Source: Selenomonadales bacterium
GTDB taxonomy: Bacteria; Bacillota; Negativicutes; Selenomonadales; Selenomonadaceae
Assembly (NCBI GenBank): GCA_900769615.1
Contig: CAAGHH010000023.1
Coordinates: 62,001 to 126,000, forward strand
Direction of reading: 5' to 3'
DNA: 64,000 nucleotides
Part shown: piece by piece, positions 36,781 through 46,310 of the stretch
Layout of the letters: every line of letters begins with the position of its first letter
How positions within the stretch are numbered: the first letter of the stretch is position 1
The notes under the pieces: generated by a model
Told to the model about the DNA's origin: nothing
Databases searched by the model: none
Seen by the model: only the letters and a program-made list of their open reading frames with translations
Position numbers and translations under genes: made by a program

Positions 36781-38268
36781 ATGGAGTTTACCTGGAACCA
36801 GAAACTTTATGACGAAATCGTTACACATACTGAGTGCTTAGGCCATAGAGAGGTCAAGAGCAATATTATTGATGTAACGTCCGAGAAATATAAGGTCATG
36901 GTAACTGAAATTGAAGAAGAATATCTTACTCATCCGGATGGTCCCTATAAAGGAACCAAAGAGGCGATGAAGCATGATAAAAATTATCTGACTAAAAAGT
37001 TAATTCAAAACTATAGGAAGGTTCTATATAATGGCAAAGCCATTCAACAAGCCATTGATGATGCAGCTGCAGCTGGTGGTGGTGTGGTGGTTATACCTGA
37101 GGGAACCTATTACACCGGAGCTTTGGTTTTGAAATCCAAAGTAGAATTACACCTTAAAAAAGATGCGGTTTTACGTTTTGTAAGAAACAAAACTAATGAA
37201 TTCTATCCCGTGCGTTACAGTCGCTGGGAGGGTGTTGAATGTATGAATTTCTCACCATTTATTTATGCAAATGGTGCGGAAGATATAGCGGTAACTGGTT
37301 TTGGAACCCTGGATGGAGCAGCCGATGAATTTAATTGGATGCCATGGAAATTTGGTTATTTTGGGGAAAAGGATCAGCAGGAACAGCGTGAACGATTATT
37401 TGCATTTAATGTAGCCAAGACCGAAACCCAAAAGCGTTTATTCGATGATACGGTTTCAACCTTACGGCCACCGTTCATTCAGTTCTATAATTGCCGCAAT
37501 GTGCTGGTACAAGGCGTACGTATAGCCAACTCTCCGTTTTGGGAAGTCAATCCTGTTTTGTGCGAAAACGTACTTATTCAAGGGATACACATCGAAACTA
37601 ACCTCTACAACAATGATGGTGTAGATCCTGAATGTTCACGGAACGTGCTGATAGAGGATTGTTACTTCCAGACGGGGGATGACTGTATAGCCATAAAATC
37701 CGGTCGCAATCAGGATGGGCGCCGCATTGGTGTACCAACCGAAAATGTTGTCATTCGTCGCAATCATTTTAGCAATGGTCATGGCGGTATAACAATTGGC
37801 AGTGAGATATCAGGCGGAGTACATAATGTTTTGGCTGAGGATAACAGCTTTGACAGTCCGAATCTCGACTATCCTATTCGCTTTAAAACCAATGCTAAGC
37901 GTGGCGGTTCCTTAACTAACATTTATGTCAGAAACAGCATAGTTAACAAATCACGGATAGCAGTTATACATGCTGATTTCTTTTATGAAGAAGGAAGAAA
38001 TGGCAAGCATTTGCCAGAACTTAAAAATATTGCGATAGATGGATTTAAGACTAAGGCTGGTGGCAGTATTGATGCAAAATATCCATTCTATTTAAAGGGA
38101 TTTGCTGATGCGCCGATAACCAATGTTGTGTTTCGCAATATGAATATAGCAGGAGTTAAAGGCGAGGCAGTATTAGCGAACATTCGCAATCTTAGCTATG
38201 AAGATGTTACGATTAATGGTATTAGGCAAGCTGATAAAGTTATTGATATTGGTGAGCAGTTTAAGTAA
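36781..38268 (+). CDS. GH28 polygalacturonase-type glycoside hydrolase (cytoplasmic)
   Basis: A 495-residue right-handed beta-helix enzyme. The GH28 catalytic motifs are all present: NNDG (277-280, D279), the double Asp D300-D301 in TGDDC, H334 in GHGG, and RFK (367-369). An N-terminal extension of about 80 residues precedes GKAIQQAIDDAAAAGGG. No signal peptide is present, so it should hydrolyse imported galacturonides or rhamnogalacturonides, probably from the non-reducing end. GGGGAG lies four bases before the ATG at 36781; a GTG at 36757 is an alternative start. It heads an operon with a GPH symporter and a GH105 hydrolase, which supports a pectin-oligosaccharide role. Confidence 0.88.
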   Translation: MEFTWNQKLYDEIVTHTECLGHREVKSNIIDVTSEKYKVMVTEIEEEYLTHPDGPYKGTKEAMKHDKNYLTKKLIQNYRKVLYNGKAIQQAIDDAAAAGGGVVVIPEGTYYTGALVLKSKVELHLKKDAVLRFVRNKTNEFYPVRYSRWEGVECMNFSPFIYANGAEDIAVTGFGTLDGAADEFNWMPWKFGYFGEKDQQEQRERLFAFNVAKTETQKRLFDDTVSTLRPPFIQFYNCRNVLVQGVRIANSPFWEVNPVLCENVLIQGIHIETNLYNNDGVDPECSRNVLIEDCYFQTGDDCIAIKSGRNQDGRRIGVPTENVVIRRNHFSNGHGGITIGSEISGGVHNVLAEDNSFDSPNLDYPIRFKTNAKRGGSLTNIYVRNSIVNKSRIAVIHADFFYEEGRNGKHLPELKNIAIDGFKTKAGGSIDAKYPFYLKGFADAPITNVVFRNMNIAGVKGEAVLANIRNLSYEDVTINGIRQADKVIDIGEQFK

Positions 38269-38349
38269 TTATTTGTTTATTAAGTGAATTTGTTTATAGT
38301 AAATCGGTTAACGAATTTATGACGTAGTATTTTAGGAGGAGAATAAACC

Positions 38350-39879
38350 ATGAAAACACGTAAGGTTACCTGGGGAAATGTCCTGGGTTATGCTTGTTTG
38401 AACTTCCTCGGTGGCGGTACGCAGGCACTATCATCGGCATTTTTGATGTTTTTCTATACTGCAGCTTGTGATATTCCAGCGGTACAAGCTGGTCTGATTT
38501 TTACGATAGCTCGCCTTATTGACGCTATTGGCAATCCAATTATGGGCTTTATCAGTGATAACTTTGGTCGTACAGCTATTGGTCGCCGTTTTGGTCGTCG
38601 TCGTTTCTTCATTTTGTTAGGCGTGCCGATGGTATTGATAACATATCCGATTCTTTGGACTCCGGGGCATACGTTTACGTTCTATCTCTTTGCTAATATG
38701 ATTTATGAGATGGTATTTACGATGGTAATGGTACCTGGACCGACGCTCCCAGCAGAGATGACGCAGGTGGCAGCAGAAAAAACGAAACTTGTTTCGGCTA
38801 AGCAGTATTGCGGTACCTTTGCTTCGACGATTGCCCTTTTGTTCCCCGCATTTTTCTTCCAGCGTTTAGGTGAAGGCAATGTTGATGCTTATTTCTATAC
38901 TGGTCTTTCCTATGCTATTGTAACTGCCATTTCACTGCTAGCGGTTTATTTCCTCACTTATGAGCGGGCACCAGAAGATATTCATTATACTGATAAAATG
39001 GGTTCGGTACATCATGTGCTTTTGAAACTAGTAAATGACGTTTTTGCTTCGATGCGTATTCGGGCTTTTAGACTTCATGCTGGCATGATGCTATTCATCG
39101 GTATTTACAAGAATTTGGCAGCTGGTGTATTTACCTACTATGTAATTTATGCTTTAGGTCTTACTAAGAGTGCTACGTCGATAATTACTTCGGTTTCAAC
39201 TTTAGTTGCTTTTGTTGCTTTAGCTATTTTCATCACACTTTGCTATCGTTACGGCGGACCGTTCGCTTTCAAGGTAGTAGGTGTAATTGTTACGGTTTCC
39301 CTCGTTGCTTATTATGCACTGTATGTTGGTCATTTCGGCATGGAAGAGCATATGGTTGTAGTTTGGCTCACTATTTTGGCTATTATCAACAACATTGGTA
39401 AGGCTGGTGCCGATTATATCCCCGTATTCCAGCTGCCATTTATGGCTGATATTGATGAAGCTGTTACGATGGAACGTCGTGAAGGTATCTTTACAGGTGT
39501 CAATGGTCTTTTGTCCAAAGTTGCTTCAGCTATGGAAGGTTTCCTTTTAGGTGTAGGCTTAGCTGCTTTCGGTTTTGAAAAAGGTGCTGGTCAACAGACA
39601 GCTAGTGCTATTGATGGTGTTTTGGTTATGACCATTGTTATTCCAATTATTCTTTGTGTAGTAATCTGGCTCATTGCCCGCAATTTGAAACTGACGAAAG
39701 AATCGCATAAGCTCCTAGTTGATGAAGTACATCGCATTAAAGCTGGTGGCAGCATGGCTGATGTTACGCCGGAAACGCGCGAAGCAGTTGAGGCTTTGAC
39801 TGGTTGGAAATATGAGCAGTGCTTTGGTCATAACAATGTTATGCACAGACATTCCAATACCGCTGAAGCTTTGCAGTGA
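38350..39879 (+). CDS. GPH-family (MFS) sugar:cation symporter
   Basis: A 509-residue membrane protein with about twelve hydrophobic helices. The N-terminus WGNVLGYACLNFLGGGTQAL and the loop DAIGNPIMGFISDNFGR followed by GRRFGRRRFFILLG are typical of the glycoside-pentoside-hexuronide group. Its place between a cytoplasmic GH28 and GH105 indicates import of pectin-derived, probably unsaturated, oligogalacturonides or rhamnogalacturonides. TAGGAGGAG precedes the ATG. Substrate assignment is by context only. Confidence 0.88.
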   Translation: MKTRKVTWGNVLGYACLNFLGGGTQALSSAFLMFFYTAACDIPAVQAGLIFTIARLIDAIGNPIMGFISDNFGRTAIGRRFGRRRFFILLGVPMVLITYPILWTPGHTFTFYLFANMIYEMVFTMVMVPGPTLPAEMTQVAAEKTKLVSAKQYCGTFASTIALLFPAFFFQRLGEGNVDAYFYTGLSYAIVTAISLLAVYFLTYERAPEDIHYTDKMGSVHHVLLKLVNDVFASMRIRAFRLHAGMMLFIGIYKNLAAGVFTYYVIYALGLTKSATSIITSVSTLVAFVALAIFITLCYRYGGPFAFKVVGVIVTVSLVAYYALYVGHFGMEEHMVVVWLTILAIINNIGKAGADYIPVFQLPFMADIDEAVTMERREGIFTGVNGLLSKVASAMEGFLLGVGLAAFGFEKGAGQQTASAIDGVLVMTIVIPIILCVVIWLIARNLKLTKESHKLLVDEVHRIKAGGSMADVTPETREAVEALTGWKYEQCFGHNNVMHRHSNTAEALQ

Positions 39880-39910
39880 GATTAATTAAGATTGTATAGG
39901 AGATATATTT

Positions 39911-41014
39911 ATGAAAAGTTATTCAAAATGGATGGCAGATTCAGTTATTGCCCGCAAAACCGATTTAACTAGCTATTGGGCTTATGAATTTGGTCTGACT
40001 CTCGATGGTATTGCTGAGGTTTGGAAACAGACTGGTGAACGCAAATATTTTGATTATGTCAAAGAGTGCATGGATACATTTGTTAATGAAGATGGCACGA
40101 TTCGTGGTTACAGTGTTGATGAATATAATATTGACCATTTGAACAACGGTAAAATTTTACTGACTATCTATCAGGAAACGCATGAAGAAAAATATAAAAA
40201 AGCGTTAGCGCTTCTGCGCAGTCAGATAGAGAATCATCCACGGACTAAAGAGGGTGTGTTCTGGCACAAGGAAATTTATCCAGAGCAGATTTGGCTTGAT
40301 GGTCTTTATATGGGCGTCACCTTTTATGCCAAGTATGTCAGCGAATTTTCCAAGGATATGAAGGAATATGATGATATAGCTCGTCAGTTCATAATCGCAC
40401 GCAAGCATACGATTGATCCCAAAACCGGTCTTTTGTATCATGCCTATGATGATGCTCGCCAGCAGCCGTGGGCTGATCCGGTTACTGGTTTATCCAAACA
40501 TTTTTGGAGCCGGTCAATGGGCTGGTATTGTATGGCTTTGGTTGATACTTTAGAGCAATTGCCGGAAACTAATGAGTATAAGGCCGAAATCATCAAAATC
40601 CTGAATGAAACGATGGAAGCTTTACTAAAAGTTGCCAGCAAGGATTCGCATGTCTGGTATCAGGTGCTCGATTGTGGCGACCGCAAGGGCAATTATGTTG
40701 AAGCTTCAGGTTCCTGCATGATAGCGTATGCTTTATTTAAAGGTGTGCGGTTAGGTTATCTGCCGGAAAAAATGCGTGAATTTGCTAAACTTAGCTATCA
40801 AGGCTTATTGGATGAATTTATTTGTGAGACGCCAATGCATACGATTAATCTCAATAAGATTTGTTTCGTGGCTGGTCTTGGCGGCAAACCGACTAAGGCT
40901 TATGGTGAGCGTGATGGCTCATTTGCCTATTACATTAGTGAACCGATCGTTACGAATGAACCGAAAGGCTTAGGACCATTTATCCTGGCTGCGGCTGAAT
41001 ACGAACGGCTATAA
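39911..41014 (+). CDS. GH105 unsaturated rhamnogalacturonyl/galacturonyl hydrolase
   Basis: A 367-residue (alpha/alpha)6-barrel enzyme of the YteR/YesR family. It removes the 4,5-unsaturated uronic acid left at the non-reducing end by pectate or rhamnogalacturonan lyases. Family marks are WLDGLYMG with its catalytic Asp and HFWSRSMGWYCMALVDTL. There is no signal peptide, so it works on imported oligomers. It lies 31 bases after the GPH symporter and ends the operon before a strong hairpin. A lyase acting outside the cell would have to be encoded elsewhere, or supplied by other gut microbes. Confidence 0.9.
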   Translation: MKSYSKWMADSVIARKTDLTSYWAYEFGLTLDGIAEVWKQTGERKYFDYVKECMDTFVNEDGTIRGYSVDEYNIDHLNNGKILLTIYQETHEEKYKKALALLRSQIENHPRTKEGVFWHKEIYPEQIWLDGLYMGVTFYAKYVSEFSKDMKEYDDIARQFIIARKHTIDPKTGLLYHAYDDARQQPWADPVTGLSKHFWSRSMGWYCMALVDTLEQLPETNEYKAEIIKILNETMEALLKVASKDSHVWYQVLDCGDRKGNYVEASGSCMIAYALFKGVRLGYLPEKMREFAKLSYQGLLDEFICETPMHTINLNKICFVAGLGGKPTKAYGERDGSFAYYISEPIVTNEPKGLGPFILAAAEYERL

Positions 41015-41071
41015 TAAAATATTCCCCCTAATTCCATTTACTTTTCTCTTTTCTTAACTAAAAATAACCCC

Positions 41072-41127
41072 AAAAAGGAAGCTCTAGTGCTGAATTCTAT
41101 ATCAGATTAGCATGGAGCTTCCTTTAG
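41072..41127 (+). terminator. Terminator of the pectin operon
   Basis: AAAGGAAGCTC (41074-41084) and GAGCTTCCTTT (41115-41125) are perfect complements, with TGCT/AGCA pairing further inside. Confidence 0.8.
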
Positions 41128-41142
41128 CTTTAGGCAATGATA

Positions 41143-41172
41143 TTGACATGTTAGGTGGATTTTGACTATACT
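41143..41172 (+). promoter_or_regulatory. Promoter of the PIN/TRAM gene
   Basis: Perfect TTGACA (41143-41148), 18-base spacer, TATACT (41167-41172), about 43 bases before the chosen start. Confidence 0.8.
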
Positions 41173-41214
41173 AATTTTATGTTATTAAATAAGAAAGAAA
41201 TGGGGGTGATATGG

Positions 41215-42372
41215 GTGCTGGATCGTGTATTACGTTTTTTTATTACATTGTTTATGGCAATCGCCGGTGGCGCATTGCTAAATCTAGCTAGTCCATTATT
41301 AACATTATTCATTAGTACTGAAATATTAAAAGCAGATATGGGGATATTTAAGCTGTCCTTTGCGGGATTGCTTTGTATTCTGGTAGGAGCTCTTGCCGGA
41401 GGTTTGGTTGGTTTCTTTTCCTCGCCATATTTCATTGGTCTTTTAAAACGGTTTTCGGTTTGGGTGGAGAATCAGCTGAATAAAATGCCGATTCATGATG
41501 TTATTGCGGGAGCAGCTGGACTTTTTATCGGACTTATAATTGCAAATTTATTAGGTTATGCTTTTTCGAAAATTCCTATCGTTGGTGAATATATACCAGT
41601 TATTTTTAGTATAGTATTCGGCTATTTAGGAATACACATTACGATAAAAAAACGAAAAGAACTTGCCGGAATGTTTGACTTTATTCCGCGCTTTATGAAA
41701 GAAACTGCTAAACATGGCAGCCGTGAAGGTCAGGATGCTGAAGGTAAGTCTGTGTCTAAGGCAGCTGTTATGGCTGATAAACAATACAAACTGTTGGATA
41801 CTAGTGTTATTATTGATGGCCGCATAGCTGATATCTGTGAAACTGGCTTTATTGATGGAACGCTTTTAATACCGGTTTTTGTATTAGAAGAATTGCAGCA
41901 TATAGCTGATTCATCAGATTCCTTAAAACGCATCCGGGGACGGCGTGGTTTGGATATTTTGCAAAAAATTCGTAAAGAATCACGGATGAAGGTTGAAATA
42001 ACCAATCAGGATTTTGAAGATATTCCCGAGGTCGATTCTAAGCTTGTTTGCCTTGGGCAAAAGGTCGGCGGCAAGATTATTACCAATGATTTTAATTTGA
42101 ACAAAGTGGCGCAATTGCGTGGGGTTGAGGTTTTAAACATCAATGAATTGTCAAATGCGGTAAAGCCAGTTGTGATACCAGGTGAGTCAATGACAGTTTC
42201 CATTGTCAAGGTTGGCAAGGAACCAGGTCAAGGTGTGGCATATCTTGATGATGGTACGATGATTGTAGTTGAAAACGGTGCGCAGCTCTTAAATCAGACT
42301 ATTGCGGTTGAAGTTACCTCAGCGTTACAAACTGCGGCTGGCCGCATGATTTTTGCTAAACCGAAAAATTAA
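41215..42372 (+). CDS. PIN/TRAM domain membrane protein (YacL-like)
   Basis: A 385-residue protein with about four N-terminal membrane helices (residues 1-150). A PIN nuclease-like domain follows (KLLDTSVIIDGRIADICETG onward) and then a C-terminal TRAM RNA-binding domain (GQGVAYLDDGTMIVVENG). The GTG at 41215 follows GGGGGTGAT and gives MLDRVLRFF, like the N-terminus of B. subtilis YacL. PIN acidic residues are kept, so RNase activity is possible; the cellular role is not known. In Firmicutes the family normally precedes ispD-ispF, as here. Confidence 0.9.
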   Translation: MLDRVLRFFITLFMAIAGGALLNLASPLLTLFISTEILKADMGIFKLSFAGLLCILVGALAGGLVGFFSSPYFIGLLKRFSVWVENQLNKMPIHDVIAGAAGLFIGLIIANLLGYAFSKIPIVGEYIPVIFSIVFGYLGIHITIKKRKELAGMFDFIPRFMKETAKHGSREGQDAEGKSVSKAAVMADKQYKLLDTSVIIDGRIADICETGFIDGTLLIPVFVLEELQHIADSSDSLKRIRGRRGLDILQKIRKESRMKVEITNQDFEDIPEVDSKLVCLGQKVGGKIITNDFNLNKVAQLRGVEVLNINELSNAVKPVVIPGESMTVSIVKVGKEPGQGVAYLDDGTMIVVENGAQLLNQTIAVEVTSALQTAAGRMIFAKPKN

Positions 42373-42406
42373 CATACTGCCTTCCCTTAAGGGAGGGCAG
42401 TATGTT
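42371..42406. repeat. 36-nt near-perfect palindrome between yacL-like gene and ispD
   Basis: The arms AACATACTGCCTTCCC and GGGAGGGCAGTATGTT enclose TTAA with a single G-U pair. It begins on the last bases of the upstream stop codon and ends just before the ispD ribosome-binding site. There is no T-run. Confidence 0.9.
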
Positions 42407-42422
42407 GCTAGGGGAGTATTTT

Positions 42423-43184
42423 ATGGTAAGTGTTATATTTCCGGCAGCCGGTCAGGGAAAAAGGATGCAGGCTGGTTTAAACAAAGTTTTTTTAGAAATT
42501 GCGGGTAAACCGATATTGGTGCATACGCTGTTAAAATTTTCCAAGGTTCCTGAGATTGGCGAGCTTATAGTAGTTGTTGGCAGTGATGAAGTAGCGGTTA
42601 TTGAACAAATGCTAAAAGATGTCGCTGGTTTAAAGCCCTATAAGGTAGTAGCTGGTGGTTCTGAGCGGCAGTATTCTGTTTGGAATGGTTTACAATGTGC
42701 TAGTAAAGCAGCAGATGTAGTATTAGTACATGATGCAGCTAGACCTTTAGTTAGTATTAATACTATTGAAAATGTTATTACTGCTGCCCGCAGGTACGGC
42801 GGGGCGATAGCGGCAGTGCCAGAAAAAAATACCATCAAGGAAGTAGTTGACGGTATAGTGGCGAGTACCCCTGACCGGTCGTCACTGTGGGCAGTACAGA
42901 CGCCACAAGGTTTTTGGCGCAATATTTTGTTTGAGGCAAATGAGAAGGCGATGCAAGATAATTTTCTAGGTACTGATGATGCCAGCTTAGTGGAACGGCT
43001 AGGTAAAAAAGTACATATTGTTATGAGCGACTACCGTAATATAAAACTGACAACACCAGAAGATTTAATAATGGCCGAGGCTTTTATAAAAGAAAATATG
43101 GAAAAGCTTGCTAGCAAAGTGCAAGTCGCTGCTAAAATAGCAAAAGAACATTTGGTAACTAGCGTTAAAAAGCAAGATGACTAG
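42423..43184 (+). CDS. ispD: 2-C-methyl-D-erythritol 4-phosphate cytidylyltransferase
   Basis: Third step of the MEP isoprenoid pathway: joins MEP with CTP. The CTP-binding motif is [10 protein letters not shown] at the N-terminus, with VHDAARPLV and TPQGFW further on. The 253 residues are about 20 longer than usual because of a Lys-rich C-terminal tail. The ATG at 42423 follows AGGGGAG. A palindrome lies immediately upstream, and ispF follows almost directly. Confidence 0.96.
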   Translation: MVSVIFPAAGQGKRMQAGLNKVFLEIAGKPILVHTLLKFSKVPEIGELIVVVGSDEVAVIEQMLKDVAGLKPYKVVAGGSERQYSVWNGLQCASKAADVVLVHDAARPLVSINTIENVITAARRYGGAIAAVPEKNTIKEVVDGIVASTPDRSSLWAVQTPQGFWRNILFEANEKAMQDNFLGTDDASLVERLGKKVHIVMSDYRNIKLTTPEDLIMAEAFIKENMEKLASKVQVAAKIAKEHLVTSVKKQDD

Positions 43185-43194
43185 GGGGAATATG

Positions 43195-43677
43195 ATGACT
43201 AGATTTGGCATGGGCTATGATGTTCATAAATTAGTACCGGAGCGGAAGCTTATCATTGGTGGTGTTACGATACCGCATACGTTAGGACTTTTAGGTCATT
43301 CAGATGCAGATGTGCTGTTGCATGCTATAGCCGATGCTTTGCTTGGTGCCGCAGCTTTAGGTGATATAGGCAGGCATTTTCCCGATACGGATCCAAAGTT
43401 TGCGGGAGCTGACAGCTTAAAGCTTTTAGCTGAGGTAGTAAAGCTGTTGCAGGTTAAAGGCTATGAAGTCGGCAATGTTGATGCTACTATCGTAGCGCAA
43501 AAACCGAAAATGAAGGATTATATTCCGCAAATGAATGAAAATATAGCCAAAGTATTAGGCATTGAGCTTGATGCGGTAAACGTCAAAGCTACTACGGAGG
43601 AAAAGCTGGGATTTACGGGGAAAGAGCAGGGAATTTCGGCTTATGCCGTAGCTGGTATTGAAAAAATAAACAAATAA
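43195..43677 (+). CDS. ispF: 2-C-methyl-D-erythritol 2,4-cyclodiphosphate synthase
   Basis: Fifth MEP-pathway step. The 160-residue chain starts [13 protein letters not shown] with the metal-binding [21 protein letters not shown] is the zinc and substrate region, and [15 protein letters not shown] is the C-terminal signature. The second of two adjacent ATGs (43195) has the better distance from AGGGGG. It is in an operon with ispD; cysS follows after 28 bases. Confidence 0.97.
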   Translation: MTRFGMGYDVHKLVPERKLIIGGVTIPHTLGLLGHSDADVLLHAIADALLGAAALGDIGRHFPDTDPKFAGADSLKLLAEVVKLLQVKGYEVGNVDATIVAQKPKMKDYIPQMNENIAKVLGIELDAVNVKATTEEKLGFTGKEQGISAYAVAGIEKINK

Positions 43678-43705
43678 CTGTTTTATTATATGAGGAGCCT
43701 TAGTT

Positions 43706-45136
43706 ATGTTGAAAGTATATAATACAATGACGCGGTCTAAAGAGGAGTTTAAACCGCTTAAAGACGGTGAAGTCAGCATTTATTGCTGTGGCGTTACGCC
43801 ATATAATCATCCGCATATAGGAAATGCTCGTCCGTTTGTAACCTGGGATGTGATTCGCCGTTACTTTGCCAGCAAGGGTTATAAAGTACATTATATTCAA
43901 AATTTTACTGATGTTGATGACAAGATTATTAATACAGCTAATAAAGAAGGCGTAAAATGGAGTGATATTTCTGGTCGTTACATCAAAGCCTATTTTGAAG
44001 CAATTGATGCGCTTAATGTAAAAAGAGCTGATGTTTATCCGCGGGTTAGTGAAACTATTCCTGATATTATCGCTATGGTCGAAAAGCTTATCGCTAAAGG
44101 TTATGCTTATGCGGTAGATAATGGCGATGTTTTTTACAGTGTGGAAAAATTTGCTGGTTATGGTAAACTCAGCGGTCGTAAATTGGATGATATGCAGGCG
44201 GGGGCTCGCATTGAGGTTGACTCACGTAAGCATAATCCAATGGACTTTGCGCTGTGGAAAGCAGCTAAACCGGGTGAACCGAGCTGGGATAGTCCCTGGG
44301 GCAAGGGGCGTCCTGGCTGGCATATAGAGTGCTCAGCAATGTCCCTTAAATATTTGGGCGAAAAATTTGATTTTCACGGCGGCGGCAGTGATCTGATTTT
44401 TCCGCATCATGAAAATGAAATAGCTCAGTCGCAGGCTTGTATAGGTGATGAAAACAGCTTTGCTAGATATTGGCTGCACAATGGCTTTATAACGATTCAC
44501 AATGAAAAGATGTCAAAATCCAAGAACAATTTCTTTACGGTTAAAGATATTTTAGCAGAATATCCAGGTGAAGTAGTCAGATTTTTTATTTTGCAAACTC
44601 ATTACCGTAGTCCGCTTGATTTTAGTGATGAACGCTTAAAAGAAGCTCAGACTAGTCTGTCGCGACTAGCGCAAAGTGAAGAATTTATCAAAGAATTAGC
44701 TGCCCAAGCAGGCGAAGCGTCTACTGCAGCTAGCCTGGCAGTTAAGGCTGAGGATTTTGTCAAAGCTTTTGATGAAGCTATGGATGACGATTTTAATACG
44801 GCTTTAGCTATAAGTCAGATGTTTGCATTATCCAAAGAAATTAATATTTATTATCAAGATGTCAGCAGTCAAAAAATTGCTTTTGATAAGACTGGTTTTG
44901 CTAAAGCTGCTGCGGCTTATAAATATATGGCAGGAGTTATTGGTATTTTTGAACAAAATACAGCTGAGGCAGATAATGGTCTTACTGATAAATTGATGGA
45001 TTTAATTATCAGTATCAGACAGACGGCACGCAAGGAAAAGAATTGGGCGCTAGCTGATAAGATTCGTGATGAACTGAAAGAGGCTGGCATTGTTATAGAA
45101 GATACGCCTAGCGGGGCACGGTGGAAAAAAGCATGA
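43706..45136 (+). CDS. cysS: Cysteine-tRNA ligase
   Basis: A class I synthetase of 476 residues. The zinc ligand Cys and HIGH-type motif sit in CCGVTPYNHPHIGNARP, the amino-acid pocket in WHIECSAMS, and KMSKS in KMSKSKNN. GAGGAG precedes the ATG. Unlike glyQS and leuS it has no T-box, being inside an operon. Its end overlaps mrnC by four bases. Confidence 0.98.
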   Translation: MLKVYNTMTRSKEEFKPLKDGEVSIYCCGVTPYNHPHIGNARPFVTWDVIRRYFASKGYKVHYIQNFTDVDDKIINTANKEGVKWSDISGRYIKAYFEAIDALNVKRADVYPRVSETIPDIIAMVEKLIAKGYAYAVDNGDVFYSVEKFAGYGKLSGRKLDDMQAGARIEVDSRKHNPMDFALWKAAKPGEPSWDSPWGKGRPGWHIECSAMSLKYLGEKFDFHGGGSDLIFPHHENEIAQSQACIGDENSFARYWLHNGFITIHNEKMSKSKNNFFTVKDILAEYPGEVVRFFILQTHYRSPLDFSDERLKEAQTSLSRLAQSEEFIKELAAQAGEASTAASLAVKAEDFVKAFDEAMDDDFNTALAISQMFALSKEINIYYQDVSSQKIAFDKTGFAKAAAAYKYMAGVIGIFEQNTAEADNGLTDKLMDLIISIRQTARKEKNWALADKIRDELKEAGIVIEDTPSGARWKKA

Positions 45137-45621
45137 AATTTGAACACTTTAAACGCCTGGTTGATATGATGTTTCAGCCTGATGGTGCTGATGGCATCAA
45201 ACAGCGCTATGCAAGCGTTGATGTAAGACAGCTTAATCCTTTGGTGCTGGCGTATGTTGGTGATGCTTATTTTCATTTGTATGTACGTACTAGATTGCTC
45301 TCATACGAACAGTCGAAGGTACAGGCGCTTCATTCCTTTAGCGCGCAGATAGTTTCAGCTGTTTGGCAAGCGAAAGCTTATAAGGGCATTGAGGGGATGC
45401 TTAATGAAAATGAAAAGGCGATTTATCGGCGCGGACGCAATGCCAAAAGTCATGCTCCGAGGAGTTCAAGTGTCGCGGAATATCATGCCAGCACTGGCTT
45501 TGAGGCTTTGCTTGGAAGTTTGTATCTATCTGAGCAGGGAGAAAGGCTTTATGAAATAGCTGAAGCAGCCTTTAAAGTAATCTCAAAGGCTATGATGCAG
45601 GACATAAGGAGTAGTAAGTGA
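45133..45621 (+). CDS. mrnC: Mini-ribonuclease III
   Basis: A dimeric RNase III-type nuclease without a dsRNA-binding domain, which matures 23S rRNA in Firmicutes. The 162 residues contain [18 protein letters not shown], with the catalytic acidic residues, and [12 protein letters not shown]. The ATG at 45133 overlaps the cysS stop as ATGA. The conserved neighbourhood cysS-mrnC-thyX-rlmB supports the call. Confidence 0.94.
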   Translation: MKFEHFKRLVDMMFQPDGADGIKQRYASVDVRQLNPLVLAYVGDAYFHLYVRTRLLSYEQSKVQALHSFSAQIVSAVWQAKAYKGIEGMLNENEKAIYRRGRNAKSHAPRSSSVAEYHASTGFEALLGSLYLSEQGERLYEIAEAAFKVISKAMMQDIRSSK

Positions 45622-46307
45622 TAAAAGTAAAATTATTAGAACATACGCCAGAGCCGGAACGAGTAGTGGCTATGGCCGCAAGACTTTGTTATTCGCCAAT
45701 AGGAGCTGAAGAGCTGGCGGAACAACTTAGCGAAGCTAAGGTAAAGGAAATGGTTCGCAAAATGGTAAAGTTAGGACATGCCTCAACGATAGAGCATGTT
45801 TCCTTTACCTTTGGGATTGAGGGCGTTAGCAGAGTGCTGACGCATCAGCTGGTAAGGCATCGAATAGCTTCCTATGACCAGCAGTCACAGCGTTACGTGG
45901 CATCGCATGGGTTTGAGTATATTACCCCGCCGACTATTGCCGCTAATTCAGCTGCCAATAAAAAATTTACGGATTTAATGGAAAATATTCGTCAGGTTTA
46001 TGATGAGCTCACGGCTATGGATATTCCGAAAGAAGATGCCCGTTATGTTTTAGCTAATGCAGCTGAAACTAAAATAATGGTTACTATGAATGCGCGTTCA
46101 TTACTGCATTTCTTTAACTTGCGCTGCTGTAATCGGGCGCAGTGGGAAATACGGGATATGGCTAACAAGATGCTAGCTGAGGTAAAAAAAGTTGCGCCAA
46201 CGCTTTTCGCTAATGCTGGCGCTAGTTGTGTCAATACCGGACGCTGCCCGGAGGGCGATATGACCTGTGGCAAGTTTGCTGAGATGATAAAATTGCGTGA
46301 GGATTAA
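45618..46307 (+). CDS. thyX: Flavin-dependent thymidylate synthase
   Basis: Makes dTMP from dUMP with methylene-THF and FAD/NADPH. The ThyX signature RHRx7S is present (R80, H81, R82, S90 in [11 protein letters not shown]). The 229 residues are normal. The start is a GTG overlapping the mrnC stop (GTGA). Its presence suggests that dTMP is made, at least partly, by the flavin route; whether thyA also exists cannot be seen. Confidence 0.96.
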   Translation: MIKVKLLEHTPEPERVVAMAARLCYSPIGAEELAEQLSEAKVKEMVRKMVKLGHASTIEHVSFTFGIEGVSRVLTHQLVRHRIASYDQQSQRYVASHGFEYITPPTIAANSAANKKFTDLMENIRQVYDELTAMDIPKEDARYVLANAAETKIMVTMNARSLLHFFNLRCCNRAQWEIRDMANKMLAEVKKVAPTLFANAGASCVNTGRCPEGDMTCGKFAEMIKLRED

Positions 46308-46310
46308 AAA

